From the NCBI GenBank assembly GCA_900544995.1, contig UQXC01000014.1, positions 1-38,895 on the forward strand: a stretch of 38,895 nucleotides of DNA, written 5' to 3'. Below are positions 1-10,271 of this stretch, piece after piece. This DNA is from an uncultured Collinsella sp. (GTDB lineage Bacteria; Actinomycetota; Coriobacteriia; Coriobacteriales; Coriobacteriaceae). Every line of letters begins with the position of its first letter. Position 1 is the first letter of the stretch. The position numbers were made by a program, and so were the translations under genes. The notes under the pieces were generated by a model. That model saw only the letters and a program-made list of their open reading frames with translations. It did not search any database and was not told the DNA's origin.

Positions 1-55
1 ATATAGGCACACAAGGTCAAAGGCGGCACCATGATCCTCCTGGTCGACAAGATCG
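1..55 (+). repeat. 55-bp perfect direct repeat of the ABC-F gene start (copy 1)
   Basis: Bases 1-55 are identical to 795-849, which hold the leader and first eight codons of the ABC-F gene. In this copy the reading frame starts with ATG at 31 and, after the eight shared codons, reads Val-Arg-stop (TGA at 61), so it is only a truncated remnant. The match begins at the first base of the window, so its true left limit is unknown. It may be a partial duplication or an assembly-edge artefact. Confidence 0.9.
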
Positions 56-153
56 TGCGTTGAACAGGTGCCGCGTGCATGGTAGTATTTCACGACGTGG
101 TTCAAAGCGTTGGAGGCTGTTCTGCTACCCCAACTGCAAGTGCCACTTTATAA

Positions 154-229
154 GGGCTCTTGGCGCAACGGTTAGCGCAGGGGACTCATAATCCCTGGGT
201 TCTGGGTTCGAATCCCGGAGGGCCCACCA
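154..229 (+). tRNA. tRNA-Met (anticodon CAT)
   Basis: A full cloverleaf can be folded. The 7-bp acceptor stem is GGGCTCT with AGGGCCC. The D stem is GCGC/GCGC, the anticodon stem is GGGGA/TCCCT around loop CTCATAA (anticodon CAT), and the T arm is CTGGG-TTCGAAT-CCCGG. Discriminator A and an encoded CCA end follow. CAT could also be a tRNA-Ile2 read through lysidine, but the anticodon arm looks like elongator Met. A rho-independent terminator follows at 242. No convincing promoter was found upstream. Confidence 0.93.
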
Positions 230-241
230 GAGAATCGAGGG

Positions 242-268
242 GCCGGGCAAATAGCCCGGCTTCTTTTT
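242..268 (+). terminator. Rho-independent terminator after tRNA-Met
   Basis: A perfect 7-bp stem GCCGGGC/GCCCGGC with loop AAATA is followed by TTCTTTTT. It lies 12 nt after the tRNA-Met CCA end. Confidence 0.88.
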
Positions 269-361
269 GCCATAGTTCCCACTCCATATGCCTGCCAAAT
301 TGCTTTGAAAAACGTTTGCAGTTCAAATCCACGTAAAAGATTATGCTGGTTGACAAGAACC

Positions 362-523
362 ATTTCAAAACTATGCCGGATTACGGGGCTGGACCCGGAC
401 CGGCCGTCCATACCCTGCATTTCGCTGAATGCGCAAGTCGTCTACCTGCGGTTTTGATTTTACCGATTACGGCATGCTCGGGGGTTCCCGGTCTGGCCCC
501 GTAAACCGGCATGGTTTTGAAAT
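362..523. repeat. Imperfect 34-bp inverted repeat pair in the tRNA-Met/tRNA-Ala gap
   Basis: The arm at 362-395 matches the reverse complement of the arm at 490-523 at 30 of 34 positions, with 94 bp between them. Shared blocks include ATTTCAAAAC, ATGCCGG and TTACGGGG. The gap from 269 to 635 holds no credible gene; its short open frames run in GC-rich, repeat-derived sequence. The pair could be a remnant of a small mobile or extragenic repeat element. I cannot name a family. Confidence 0.75.
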
Positions 524-635
524 CGCCGGGTCGGCGGGAGCGCGATCGGCCCCGATAATGGGCCCGGCGCCGGCGGGACGGTCGTTGGGCGGATGGCGGC
601 CTGCGCCGCGACTGCGAAATTTTCCAAAATTGTCC

Positions 636-664
636 TTGCATCGGCGGGGGAGTTCCCGTATAGT
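636..664 (+). promoter_or_regulatory. Promoter of tRNA-Ala
   Basis: A -35 box TTGCAT (636-641), a 17-bp spacer and a -10 box TATAGT (659-664) end 12 nt before the mature tRNA. Both boxes are close to the primary sigma-factor consensus. Confidence 0.85.
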
Positions 665-676
665 ACTTCTTCGCAC

Positions 677-752
677 GGGGGCGTAGCTCAGCTGGGAGAG
701 CGCTTGACTGGCAGTCAAGAGGTCAGGGGTTCGATCCCCCTCGTCTCCACCC
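677..752 (+). tRNA. tRNA-Ala (anticodon GGC)
   Basis: The fold has acceptor stem GGGGGCG/CGTCTCC (two G-U pairs), D stem GCTC/GAGC, anticodon stem CTTGA/TCAAG around CTGGCAG (anticodon GGC) and T arm AGGGG-TTCGATC-CCCCT. The discriminator is A749. The next bases are CCC rather than CCA, so the full CCA end is not encoded and would need to be trimmed and added by tRNA nucleotidyltransferase. The other two tRNAs in this window do encode CCA. Confidence 0.93.
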
Positions 753-763
753 GAGCATTGAAT

Positions 764-793
764 GAGGCTCCAACGCAAGTTGGGGCCTTTTTT
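764..793 (+). terminator. Terminator between tRNA-Ala and the ABC-F gene
   Basis: The stem AGGCTCCAAC/GTTGGGGCCT (10 bp, one G-U) has a GCAA tetraloop and is followed by six T. It ends only 31 nt before the ABC-F start codon and no promoter is visible between them. Transcripts into the ABC-F operon may therefore have to read through it, which would make it a possible attenuator. Confidence 0.88.
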
Positions 794-824
794 CATATAG
801 GCACACAAGGTCAAAGGCGGCACC

Positions 825-2856
<2,032 letters not shown>

Positions 2857-2870
<14 letters not shown>

Positions 2871-3153
2871 GGCTGCTGCCGTGGCGATGAGCATCATCGC
2901 CATCGCCTGTCGCATCTGCGGCATCTTTATGAGCGCGATGACCGTGCTGCTGTGCTTTAGCGGCCTCACCGCCAAGCTGCAGATCGTGGGCTTTGTCGTC
3001 GAGCTTTCGCGTGCGTTGCCGAGCGCCATCGCCGGCTACGGCGTCATCACATCGCCCTTTGGCGGCGTGTTCCGCCTGGATTACGCCATCGTGGCCGTCA
3101 TCCTGTTTGTGGTCGACTACCTGCTCACGCGCGCCTCGCGCCGCGTCCGCTAG
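2857..3153 (+). CDS. Small membrane protein of unknown function
   Basis: A 98-residue protein starting at GTG 2857, which is preceded by AGAGGAGA with 6 nt spacing and overlaps the end of the ABC-F gene by 14 nt in another frame. It has a short basic N terminus (NSRK), a hydrophobic stretch at about 8-50 that probably forms two helices, a further hydrophobic segment at about 74-92 and a basic Arg-rich C terminus. I recognise no family. The tight overlap with ABC-F and the 9-nt gap to the M50 protease gene imply co-transcription. A longer in-frame start upstream would run antiparallel to the ABC-F coiled coil and has no ribosome site. Confidence 0.75.
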
Positions 3154-3162
3154 GGGAGTGAT

Positions 3163-3846
3163 ATGTCCAGCAGCTACTTCATGAACCTGCTCGCGAGCGC
3201 TGTTGCCGTCATCGTGGGTATCGTGATCCACGAGAGTGCGCACGCCGCCGCGGCCTGGGCGCTCGGCGACAAGACGGCCCGCTCCCGTGGCCGCGTCTCG
3301 CTCAACCCGCTCAACCATATCGACCCGTTCGGTACCATTCTCCTGCCGCTGCTGATGCTCGCCGCCGGCGGCCCGGTGTTCGCCTTTGCCAAGCCCGTGC
3401 CCGTCTACCTCAACAACCTCAAGCACCCCAAACGCGACGAGGTCCTGGTGAGCGCGGCCGGCCCCGCATCGAACATTGCGCTCGCATGCCTTGCCGGCGC
3501 ACTCATGCACGCGACATACGGCAACCTCTATGCCAGCATGTCCTTTGCCGTGGCGTCCCAAATCATGAACTTCGGCGCCACCTTTATCGTGGTCAACCTG
3601 TCGCTCGCGTTCTTTAACCTCATCCCGATCCCGCCGCTCGATGGCTCGTCGATTATCGTCCCGTTCCTCAAGGGCAAGGCGCTCGTCAACTACTATCGCC
3701 TGCAGCAGTACGCCATGCCTATCCTCATCCTGGTGCTGTACCTGCTGCCCATGTGGACCGGCATCGACGTGATCGGCCGCTATTTCGACGTTACCGTGTA
3801 TCCGCTGGCCGAGTGGCTGCTCAACTTCGCAATCGCCGGCATCTAA
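3163..3846 (+). CDS. Site-2-protease-like M50 family zinc metalloprotease
   Basis: A 227-residue polytopic membrane protein. The first helix carries the zinc motif HESAH (His23, Glu24, His27). The second metal-binding region NLIPIPPLDG places Asp160 as the third ligand, with the conserved Asn-Leu-Ile-Pro context. There is no PDZ domain, so it belongs to the compact YwhC/Rip3-like branch. These proteases cut substrates inside the membrane; the substrate here is unknown. The start ATG has a GGGGAG site 5 nt upstream. The 84-nt gap downstream contains a 7-bp hairpin (CGACCGT/ACGGTCG, 3862-3880) without a T tract. Confidence 0.9.
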   Translation: MSSSYFMNLLASAVAVIVGIVIHESAHAAAAWALGDKTARSRGRVSLNPLNHIDPFGTILLPLLMLAAGGPVFAFAKPVPVYLNNLKHPKRDEVLVSAAGPASNIALACLAGALMHATYGNLYASMSFAVASQIMNFGATFIVVNLSLAFFNLIPIPPLDGSSIIVPFLKGKALVNYYRLQQYAMPILILVLYLLPMWTGIDVIGRYFDVTVYPLAEWLLNFAIAGI

Positions 3847-3930
3847 GGTAAACTTACAGGTCGACCGTACAAAACGGTCGCAACATGCACCCAAACCGCG
3901 CCGCGAAGGCGCCGTCAAAGGAGGTCGAAG

Positions 3931-4740
3931 ATGTCGTATCGCGTGTCGACGCAGGTCTACAGCGGACCGTTCGACCTGCTGCTGCAGCTGGTAACCCGCC
4001 AAAAAGTTGATATCGGCGCCATCTCGATCAGCGAGGTGGCCGAGCAATACCTGGCCGAGGCCGAGCGCATCGAGGCGCTGGACCTGGACGTGGCGAGCGA
4101 CTTTTTGCTGGTCGCGGCAACCCTTTTGGACATTAAGGCAGCCTCGCTGGTTCCCCAGGAGGCCCCGCGCAAGACAGACGACGATGACGAGGACGACGAA
4201 GACCTCGAGGAACTCAGCGCGCTCGACGGCGACGCCCTGCGCGAAGTCCTGATCCAGCGCCTGATCGCCTACAAGCAGTTTAAGGGCGCGGCGGCAGCCC
4301 TTGGCGCGCGCATGCAGGCCGAAAGCCGCATGCATCCGCGCGTAGCCGGCCCCGACCCCGAGTTTCTGGGCCTTATGCCCGACTACCTGGCCGGCATTAC
4401 CCTGCGCGGCCTCGCCGTCATCTGCGCCGACCTGGACGGCAAGCGCCAGACCTTCCTGCTGGAAGCCGAGCACGTGGCGCCGCATCGCGTGCCGCTCGAT
4501 CTGACGGTGGCATCTGTCGACCGCTTTACCATGGCGCACCAAACCTGCACCTTCCGCGAGCTCTTGGACGGCGACGCCACCACCGAACAGCTCGTCGTTA
4601 CCTTCCTTGCTATGCTCGAGCTCGCCAAGCGCGGCTCTCTTACGCTGAGCCAGGACGAGATCTTTGGAACCATTCAAATCAACCGCGTCGAGGGCGCCGA
4701 GGCATACGTGCCCGGCGAGGGCCCCGAGCTCACCGAATAG
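3931..4740 (+). CDS. scpA: Segregation and condensation protein A
   Basis: A 269-residue kleisin subunit of the SMC-ScpAB condensin. The N terminus matches the family strongly, with YSGPFDLLLQLV at about 10-21 and VDIGAISISEVAEQYL after it, followed by DFLLVAATLLDIKA. An acidic linker (DDDDEDDEDLEE) and the C-terminal winged-helix region (TFLAMLELAKRG, ending near EIFGTIQINRVEG) are present. The start has a strong AAAGGAGG site. scpB follows after 11 nt, the usual pairing. The protein bridges the SMC heads during chromosome organisation. Confidence 0.97.
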   Translation: MSYRVSTQVYSGPFDLLLQLVTRQKVDIGAISISEVAEQYLAEAERIEALDLDVASDFLLVAATLLDIKAASLVPQEAPRKTDDDDEDDEDLEELSALDGDALREVLIQRLIAYKQFKGAAAALGARMQAESRMHPRVAGPDPEFLGLMPDYLAGITLRGLAVICADLDGKRQTFLLEAEHVAPHRVPLDLTVASVDRFTMAHQTCTFRELLDGDATTEQLVVTFLAMLELAKRGSLTLSQDEIFGTIQINRVEGAEAYVPGEGPELTE

Positions 4741-4751
4741 GAGCGGCAACC

Positions 4752-5471
4752 ATGTCAACCCTTTCCACGCTGGAGGCAAACAGCCTCAAAGGCGCCCTCG
4801 AGGCGCTGCTGCTGGTGTCGAGCGACCCCGTGAGCGCACCCGCGCTGGCAGGTGCGCTGGATATCGCCCCGGGCGAGTGTGCGTCGCTGTTGGCCGAGCT
4901 CAAGGTTGAGTATGAGGAAGCCAACCGCGGCTTTCAACTGCGCGAGGTCGCCGGTGGCTGGCGCCTGTTTACACACCCCGCCTACCACGATGTGGTCGAG
5001 GCCTACGTGCTGAGCTGGGACACGCAAAAGCTGTCGCAGGCGGCGCTCGAGACCCTGGCCGTCATCGCCTACCACCAGCCCGTCACACGCGAGGTGGTCA
5101 AGGGCATCCGCGGCGTCAACTCCGACGGCGTCATCGCGTCGCTCGTGGACAAGGGCCTGGTGCGCGAGCTCGGCCGCGACCCCGAACGCGGTCAGGCCAT
5201 CATCTACGGCACGACCAATGCCTTTTTGGAAAAGTTCGGCCTGCGCTCCACTCGTGACCTGCCCGATCTAGAGCAATTTGCGCCCGACGAGCAGTCGCGC
5301 CAGTTTATCCGCGAGCGCCTGAGCGGCCGCAGCATTCAGTCTACGCTCGAAGAGCAGGCCGAGGACCTGGACGAAGAGCGCGAACTGATCGATACCGATG
5401 TTGAAGATACCGATGGCGAGGAGCTGCTGGCCGCCGGTGACACCTCGGAGGACATGCATGATGAGGACTAA
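4752..5471 (+). CDS. scpB: Segregation and condensation protein B
   Basis: A 239-residue winged-helix protein and partner of ScpA. Visible features are the N-terminal LEALLLVSSDPVS region, the GFQLREVAGGWRLFT strand, and the second winged helix with LSQAALETLAVIAYHQPVTR and GIRGVNSDGVI, ending in YGTTNAFLEKFGL. The C terminus is extended and very acidic (EDLDEERELIDTDVEDTDGEE), which is longer than in Bacillus. The last 14 nt overlap the next gene. Confidence 0.97.
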   Translation: MSTLSTLEANSLKGALEALLLVSSDPVSAPALAGALDIAPGECASLLAELKVEYEEANRGFQLREVAGGWRLFTHPAYHDVVEAYVLSWDTQKLSQAALETLAVIAYHQPVTREVVKGIRGVNSDGVIASLVDKGLVRELGRDPERGQAIIYGTTNAFLEKFGLRSTRDLPDLEQFAPDEQSRQFIRERLSGRSIQSTLEEQAEDLDEERELIDTDVEDTDGEELLAAGDTSEDMHDED

Positions 5472-6429
5472 CGAAGCAGGGGAGACGCGCACTGCAAGCG
5501 CCGCGGGCGTCACAACGCCAGCGGGCGACGCCCAGCCCGTCTACCCGCACACCATGCGCCTGCAGCGCTTTTTGGCGCGCGCGGGCGTGGCGAGCCGCCG
5601 CGGCTCGGAGGACCTGATGACCGCCGGCCGCGTGACCGTCAACGGCCAGGTCGCGACCGAACTGGGCACCAAGGTCGATGTCGACCGCGACCATATCGAG
5701 GTCGACGGCATGCCCGCCAAGCTCAACCAGGGCGCCGTGTACCTGATGCTCTACAAGCCGACCGGCTACCTCACCACCATGAGCGATCCGCAGGAGCGCC
5801 CTTGCGTGGCCGACCTGGTACCGCGCGACCGCTTTCCGGGGCTCTTCCCGGTGGGTCGCCTGGACCGCGACACCACGGGGCTTTTGCTCTTTACCACCGA
5901 CGGCGACCTGTCGCAAGACCTGCTGCACCCCAGCAAGCACGTCTACAAGACCTATCAGGCGCTGGTGGACGGCCACCTGACCGATCGCGACTTAGAACCA
6001 CTCCGTCGCGGCATCGAGCTCGACGACGGCCTGTGCCAGCCGGCGATCTGCCGCGTCATCAGCGCGCGCGAGGCCGAGGCCGTGGCTCCGCAAGGCGTAA
6101 AGCCCGGCACCACTGCCGTGGAGGTCATCATCCGCGAGGGCCGCAAGAACCAGGTCAAGCGCATGCTGAGCAAAATCCATCACCCGGTGATCCGCCTGCA
6201 CCGCTGCAACTTTGCCGGACTGGAGCTCAAGGACGTGGCCAAAGGCTCGTGGCGCGAGCTCACCGATCACGAGGTGCAGATCCTCAAGGCCGGCGGCATC
6301 CCGCCCAAGCAGGCCGGCGCCAAGAGCGGCGGCGAGCCCTCGACCAACACCGCGAGTCGTACGCGCCACCACGGCAGTCACGGCTCCGCGCCCAAGCGCA
6401 ACACCTACCGCGAGCGCTACACGGGCTAG
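5458..6429 (+). CDS. rluB: RluB/RsuA-family rRNA pseudouridine synthase
   Basis: A 323-residue enzyme isomerising uridine to pseudouridine, probably in 23S rRNA. After a Thr/Ala-rich leader of about 30 residues it has an S4 RNA-binding domain (MRLQRFLARAGVASRRGSED) and the catalytic motif GRLDRDTTGLLLFT with its Asp. It ends with NQVKRMLSKIHHPV and a basic, low-complexity tail. The chosen ATG at 5458 has GGAGGA 5 nt upstream and overlaps scpB. The scpA-scpB-rluB order is common in Gram-positive bacteria. Whether the target is that of RluB or a related enzyme cannot be decided from sequence. Confidence 0.9.
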   Translation: MMRTNEAGETRTASAAGVTTPAGDAQPVYPHTMRLQRFLARAGVASRRGSEDLMTAGRVTVNGQVATELGTKVDVDRDHIEVDGMPAKLNQGAVYLMLYKPTGYLTTMSDPQERPCVADLVPRDRFPGLFPVGRLDRDTTGLLLFTTDGDLSQDLLHPSKHVYKTYQALVDGHLTDRDLEPLRRGIELDDGLCQPAICRVISAREAEAVAPQGVKPGTTAVEVIIREGRKNQVKRMLSKIHHPVIRLHRCNFAGLELKDVAKGSWRELTDHEVQILKAGGIPPKQAGAKSGGEPSTNTASRTRHHGSHGSAPKRNTYRERYTG

Positions 6430-6495
6430 GCAATCCGCCGAGCCGCAGCATCCGCGTCTCATACCAGCACGTCAACCACCGAAAGGAAGCATTGC

Positions 6496-7182
6496 ATGAT
6501 CGTCGCCATCGACGGCCCCGCCGGTTCCGGCAAGTCCACCATTGCCAAGGAGATTGCCCGCCAGCTGGGCTTTAACAAGCTCGACACGGGCGCCATGTAT
6601 CGTGCCGTCACCTTCGCCGCGCTCGACCGCGGCATCGACCTGGACGACGAGGCGGCCATCGACGCCCTCGCCGAGCAGATCGAAATCCGCTTTACCAACG
6701 GCACCGGCGAGGACACGCGCCTGACCATCGACGGCAAGGACGCCTCGGCTGCCATCCGCACCCCGCAGGTGGACGCCAACGTGTCCAAGGTCTCGGCCTA
6801 CCCGGGCGTGCGCGCGGCCATGCTCATCCACCAGCGCCGCGCTGCCGAGGACCGCGATATCGTCGCCGAGGGTCGCGACATCGGCACCGTCGTGTTCCCC
6901 AACGCGCAGGTCAAAGTATTCCTGACCGCCGACCCGCGCGAGCGCGCCCGTCGCCGCGTGCTGCAGCGCCACCAAAACGACGCCCAACCGCTCACCACCG
7001 AGCAGCTCGAGGCCGAGGTCGACAAGACCCTCGATGCCCTCAAGCAGCGCGATAAGCTCGACAGCAGCCGCGAGGTCGCGCCGCTCGTGCCCGCCGAGGA
7101 CGCCGTGCACGTCGACTCCACTGCCCACACCATCGATGAGGTCGTCCGCATTATCGAGGACCTCATCAACCAAAGGAGGTAG
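6496..7182 (+). CDS. cmk: Cytidylate kinase
   Basis: A 228-residue P-loop kinase that phosphorylates CMP and dCMP with ATP. The N terminus has IDGPAGSGKST (P-loop), then LDTGAMYRAVT for nucleotide-monophosphate binding. The middle has VAEGRDIGTVVFP, and the lid region has the Arg-rich RERARRRVLQRH. Length matches the family. A GAAAGGA ribosome site precedes the ATG. The next gene's ribosome site overlaps the stop codon, so the two are translationally close. Confidence 0.96.
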   Translation: MIVAIDGPAGSGKSTIAKEIARQLGFNKLDTGAMYRAVTFAALDRGIDLDDEAAIDALAEQIEIRFTNGTGEDTRLTIDGKDASAAIRTPQVDANVSKVSAYPGVRAAMLIHQRRAAEDRDIVAEGRDIGTVVFPNAQVKVFLTADPRERARRRVLQRHQNDAQPLTTEQLEAEVDKTLDALKQRDKLDSSREVAPLVPAEDAVHVDSTAHTIDEVVRIIEDLINQRR

Positions 7183-7185
7183 CCC

Positions 7186-7914
7186 ATGCGCCTGTTTAAG
7201 CAGACGCCCGAGGATTACTATAACGCCCCCTACGCAGAGTTCCCGGCGCTCATCCGCGGCACCGTCGCTGTAGTCATGGGCATCCTGTGGGTCTTCTCCA
7301 AGCTCATGTGGCGCTGGAAGGTCGAGGACAGCGACTTGCTGTTTGAGCGCCAGGAAGGCCGCGGCAGCGTGGTCATCTGCAACCATACCTCGATGGCCGA
7401 GCTGCTGGCCGTGGAGACGGCGTTGTTCTTTGGCGGACGCCGCATTCGCCCCATCTTTAAATCCGAGTTTGCTAAGAGCAAGATCGTACGCTGGGCCTTT
7501 AGCCGCGTGGGCGGCATTCCCGTCGAGCGCGGCACCGCCGACATGAAGTGTCTGCGTGCCGCCCAGCATGCGCTGCAACGCGGCGAGGACGTCTTGATCT
7601 TCCCCGAGGGCACGCGCATCCGCTCGCGCGAGATCAAGCCCGAGGTCCACGGCGGCTTTGCGCTCATCGCCCAGATGGGTAAGGCACCCGTCAACCCGCT
7701 CGCCATCTGCGGCTGGTCCGATATCACGCCTGCGGGCAAAAAGCTTATGCGCCCCAAAAAGTGCTGGATCCGTGCCGGCAAGGCCGTCTCGCTTTCCGAT
7801 GCTCCGGCCGAGCTCAAGCGCAAGGAACGCCTGGCATGGTTTGAGTCCGAAGCCATGAGTCGCGTCTACGCCATGCGCGATGACCTGTGCGCCGAGCACC
7901 CGGGTAGGTTCTAG
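7186..7914 (+). CDS. plsC: 1-acylglycerol-3-phosphate acyltransferase (PlsC-like), with an HX4E motif
   Basis: A 242-residue membrane-associated acyltransferase with one N-terminal hydrophobic segment (about 22-42). Family motifs are NHTSMAE at 66-72, the VGGIPVERG substrate region and FPEGTRIRSREI. The usual catalytic HX4D reads His67-X4-Glu72 here, a conservative but notable change of the acid. It probably acylates lysophosphatidic acid to phosphatidic acid, fitting plsY, gpsA and pgsA elsewhere in the window. A cmk-plsC-ispH order is common in Firmicutes-like genomes. An alternative is an acyltransferase for another lysolipid. Confidence 0.88.
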   Translation: MRLFKQTPEDYYNAPYAEFPALIRGTVAVVMGILWVFSKLMWRWKVEDSDLLFERQEGRGSVVICNHTSMAELLAVETALFFGGRRIRPIFKSEFAKSKIVRWAFSRVGGIPVERGTADMKCLRAAQHALQRGEDVLIFPEGTRIRSREIKPEVHGGFALIAQMGKAPVNPLAICGWSDITPAGKKLMRPKKCWIRAGKAVSLSDAPAELKRKERLAWFESEAMSRVYAMRDDLCAEHPGRF

Positions 7915-7916
7915 AC

Positions 7917-8816
7917 ATGGGCGAGGATGTCATGAACACCGTCGAGGCCGTTGCCAGCAAGGCAGACGCCCCCATCATCGAAATCGCTGCCCACGCCGGA
8001 ACCTGCTACGGCGTGCAGCGCGCGCTCGATATGGCCCTGGCGGCCGCCCCGCAGGCAGGGGAGAGCGCTCAGGTCCACACCCTGGGCCCGCTCATCCATA
8101 ACCCCATCGTGGTGCGCGAGCTTGCCGACGCAGGCGTCGGTCTGGCCGACACCCTGGACGATGCCGCATCGGGCACCGTGATCATTCGCGCGCACGGTGT
8201 GGTGCCGCAGGTGATTGAGGCAGCTCGCGAGCGCGGCCTCGACGTGGTCGATGCCACCTGTCCCTACGTCAAGAAGGTCCACGTGGCCGCCGAGCGCCTG
8301 GTGCGCGAGGGCTATCGCGTGCTCGTCGTGGGCGAGCCGGGCCATCCCGAGGTTGAGGGCATCCTGGGCCATGCCGGCGATGACGCGCAGGTCGTGAGTT
8401 GCGCCGCCGATGCGGACGCGCTGCCGCTCAAAGGCAAGGTAGGCCTGGTTGTGCAGACCACCCAAACCGCGCAGAACCTGGCCGAGGTTGTAGCCTCCAT
8501 CACCCCGCGCGTGCAGGAGCTGCGTGTGATCAACACCATCTGCGCCGCCACGAGCGAGCGTCAACAGGCAGCAGCCGCACTTGCCAACCGCTGCGACTGC
8601 ATGGTCGTGGTGGGCGGCAAGAACTCGGGCAACACCCGCCGCCTGGCGCAGATTTGCGCCGATGTTTGCGAGCGCACACATCATATCGAGGAGGCGTCCG
8701 AGATCGAGGCCGCGTGGTTTACCGACGCTCACCACATCGGCATCACCGCCGGAGCCTCCACCCCGCAAGAACACATCGAGCGCGCCGTCGAGCGCATCAA
8801 GGAGCTTTGCCGCTAA
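7917..8816 (+). CDS. ispH: 4-hydroxy-3-methylbut-2-enyl diphosphate reductase
   Basis: A 299-residue iron-sulfur enzyme and the last step of the MEP isoprenoid pathway, yielding IPP and DMAPP. The three cluster cysteines lie in AHAGTCYGVQRA, DATCPYVKKVH and INTICAAT. Substrate histidines are in HTLGPLIHN and RAHGV. The C terminus has GGKNSGNT and ITAGASTP. The usual first motif AGFCFGV is AGTCYGV here. Start ATG 7917 lies 2 nt after plsC; ATG 7932, which has GAGGA upstream, is an alternative. Confidence 0.96.
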   Translation: MGEDVMNTVEAVASKADAPIIEIAAHAGTCYGVQRALDMALAAAPQAGESAQVHTLGPLIHNPIVVRELADAGVGLADTLDDAASGTVIIRAHGVVPQVIEAARERGLDVVDATCPYVKKVHVAAERLVREGYRVLVVGEPGHPEVEGILGHAGDDAQVVSCAADADALPLKGKVGLVVQTTQTAQNLAEVVASITPRVQELRVINTICAATSERQQAAAALANRCDCMVVVGGKNSGNTRRLAQICADVCERTHHIEEASEIEAAWFTDAHHIGITAGASTPQEHIERAVERIKELCR

Positions 8817-8818
8817 TC

Positions 8819-10261
8819 ATGGACCAGACCGTACCCGCATACGCCGCCGAGGTGGCCGATTACGGGCGCAGCCGCGACCCCGAGCCGGGTGAGGGCGCGC
8901 TCGTTAAAAACGTGCGCCCCGAATCGCCCGCATGGGATGTGGGTATCGAGCCGGGCATGCGCGTGCTCACGGTCAACGACGAGCAACTGACCGATATGAT
9001 CGTGTGGCTCTGGGAGGCAGATGACGACACCGTCGAGCTGGAGGTATTCGATCCGCGCGACGGCACCGTCACCCCCGTCGAGCTCGATCGCTTTCCTGGC
9101 GAGGACTGGGGTCTGGAGTTCGATGGCCCCATCTTCGACGGCATGCGCACCTGCGTAAACGCCTGCGTGTTCTGCTTTATGACCATGCTGCCCAAGGGCG
9201 GACGCTCCACGCTCTACATCCGCGATGATGACTACCGCCTAAGCTTTTTGCAGGGCAACTTCGTCACGCTGACCAACCTCACCGACGAAGATGTGCAAAA
9301 CGTCATCCAACGCAACATGAGCCCCATGAACGTGTCGGTCCATGCCGTAAGCCCCGACGTCCGCCGCCGCATGATGGGCCGCAACGCCCAGCGCGGCATG
9401 GACGTACTCGAAACCATCATGGCCGCCGGCATCGAGATTCACGCACAGATTGTGCTGTGTCCCGGCATGAACGACGGCGAGGAGCTGGAAAGGACGCTGC
9501 GCTTTTGCGAGGAGCACGAGCAAATCACCAGCCTGGGCATCGTGCCGCTCGGTTTTACCAAGCATCAGAACCGTTTTAGCTGGTCCTACAGCGACAAGCC
9601 CGAGCTGGCGCGCGAGACCATTGCCATGATCCGGCCTTTCCAGGACCGTGCCTTCGAGCGCTTTGGCCGCCACACCTTCCAGATGAGCGACGAGTTCTAC
9701 CTGGATGCCGGCATCGAGCCGCCCGAGGCGGACTTTTACGACGGCTACCCGCAGTACTACGACGGCATCGGCATGATCCGCTCCTATCTGGACGAGACCG
9801 ACAACGTGCTCGCCGCCGACGCCGAGCGCCTGCGCCGCGTTCGCGAGGCCATCGCCGCACGTGGCCAGCGCCTACTGTGCCTCTCGGGCGCCAGCGCGCG
9901 CGATACGGTGGCGCGTTTTGTGGAATCGCCGCAGGGCCTTGCCGGTACCGTCACGGCCATCAAAAACCGTTACTTTGGTGGCAATGTGGACGTGACCGGC
10001 CTCATCGTCGCCTGCGACATCTTGGAGCAGCTGCCTCAGGAACTGTCGGGGGTTATGCTCTTTGTGCCTAAGCTCATGTTCAACGCCGACGGTATGACCC
10101 TTGACGAGTATCATCGTGACGAATTACTCGCACGCCTTACCGGTCGCGGCGCCGAGGTTCATGTGGTGTCGACCATGCCGCATGAGCTGCTCGATACCCT
10201 GGAGCACATCCTTGGCATAACGCCCGCCAATTCAACTATTCCCGCTGACCCTACCCATTAA
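8819..10261 (+). CDS. DUF512 radical-SAM-type iron-sulfur protein with PDZ-like N terminus
   Basis: A 480-residue protein. Residues of about 20-110 resemble a PDZ-like domain (GALVKNVRPESPAWDVGIEPG). A CVNACVFCFM motif (CX3CX2C) typical of radical SAM clusters follows, with SFLQGNFVTLTN after it. The C-terminal half matches the DUF512 region (TGSRCLPLSG-like RLLCLSGAS and VTGLIVACDIL). The family is widespread next to der in Gram-positive bacteria, as here, where der starts 10 nt later. Its reaction is not established as far as I know. ATG 8819 is chosen because it follows the ispH stop by 2 nt; longer in-frame starts lie inside ispH. Confidence 0.9.
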   Translation: MDQTVPAYAAEVADYGRSRDPEPGEGALVKNVRPESPAWDVGIEPGMRVLTVNDEQLTDMIVWLWEADDDTVELEVFDPRDGTVTPVELDRFPGEDWGLEFDGPIFDGMRTCVNACVFCFMTMLPKGGRSTLYIRDDDYRLSFLQGNFVTLTNLTDEDVQNVIQRNMSPMNVSVHAVSPDVRRRMMGRNAQRGMDVLETIMAAGIEIHAQIVLCPGMNDGEELERTLRFCEEHEQITSLGIVPLGFTKHQNRFSWSYSDKPELARETIAMIRPFQDRAFERFGRHTFQMSDEFYLDAGIEPPEADFYDGYPQYYDGIGMIRSYLDETDNVLAADAERLRRVREAIAARGQRLLCLSGASARDTVARFVESPQGLAGTVTAIKNRYFGGNVDVTGLIVACDILEQLPQELSGVMLFVPKLMFNADGMTLDEYHRDELLARLTGRGAEVHVVSTMPHELLDTLEHILGITPANSTIPADPTH

Positions 10262-10271
10262 AGGAGAGCAG

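Noticed and set aside
429..686. An 85-codon plus-strand frame upstream of tRNA-Ala
   Set aside because: It runs through the tRNA-Ala promoter and the inverted-repeat arm and has no ribosome site or recognisable motif.
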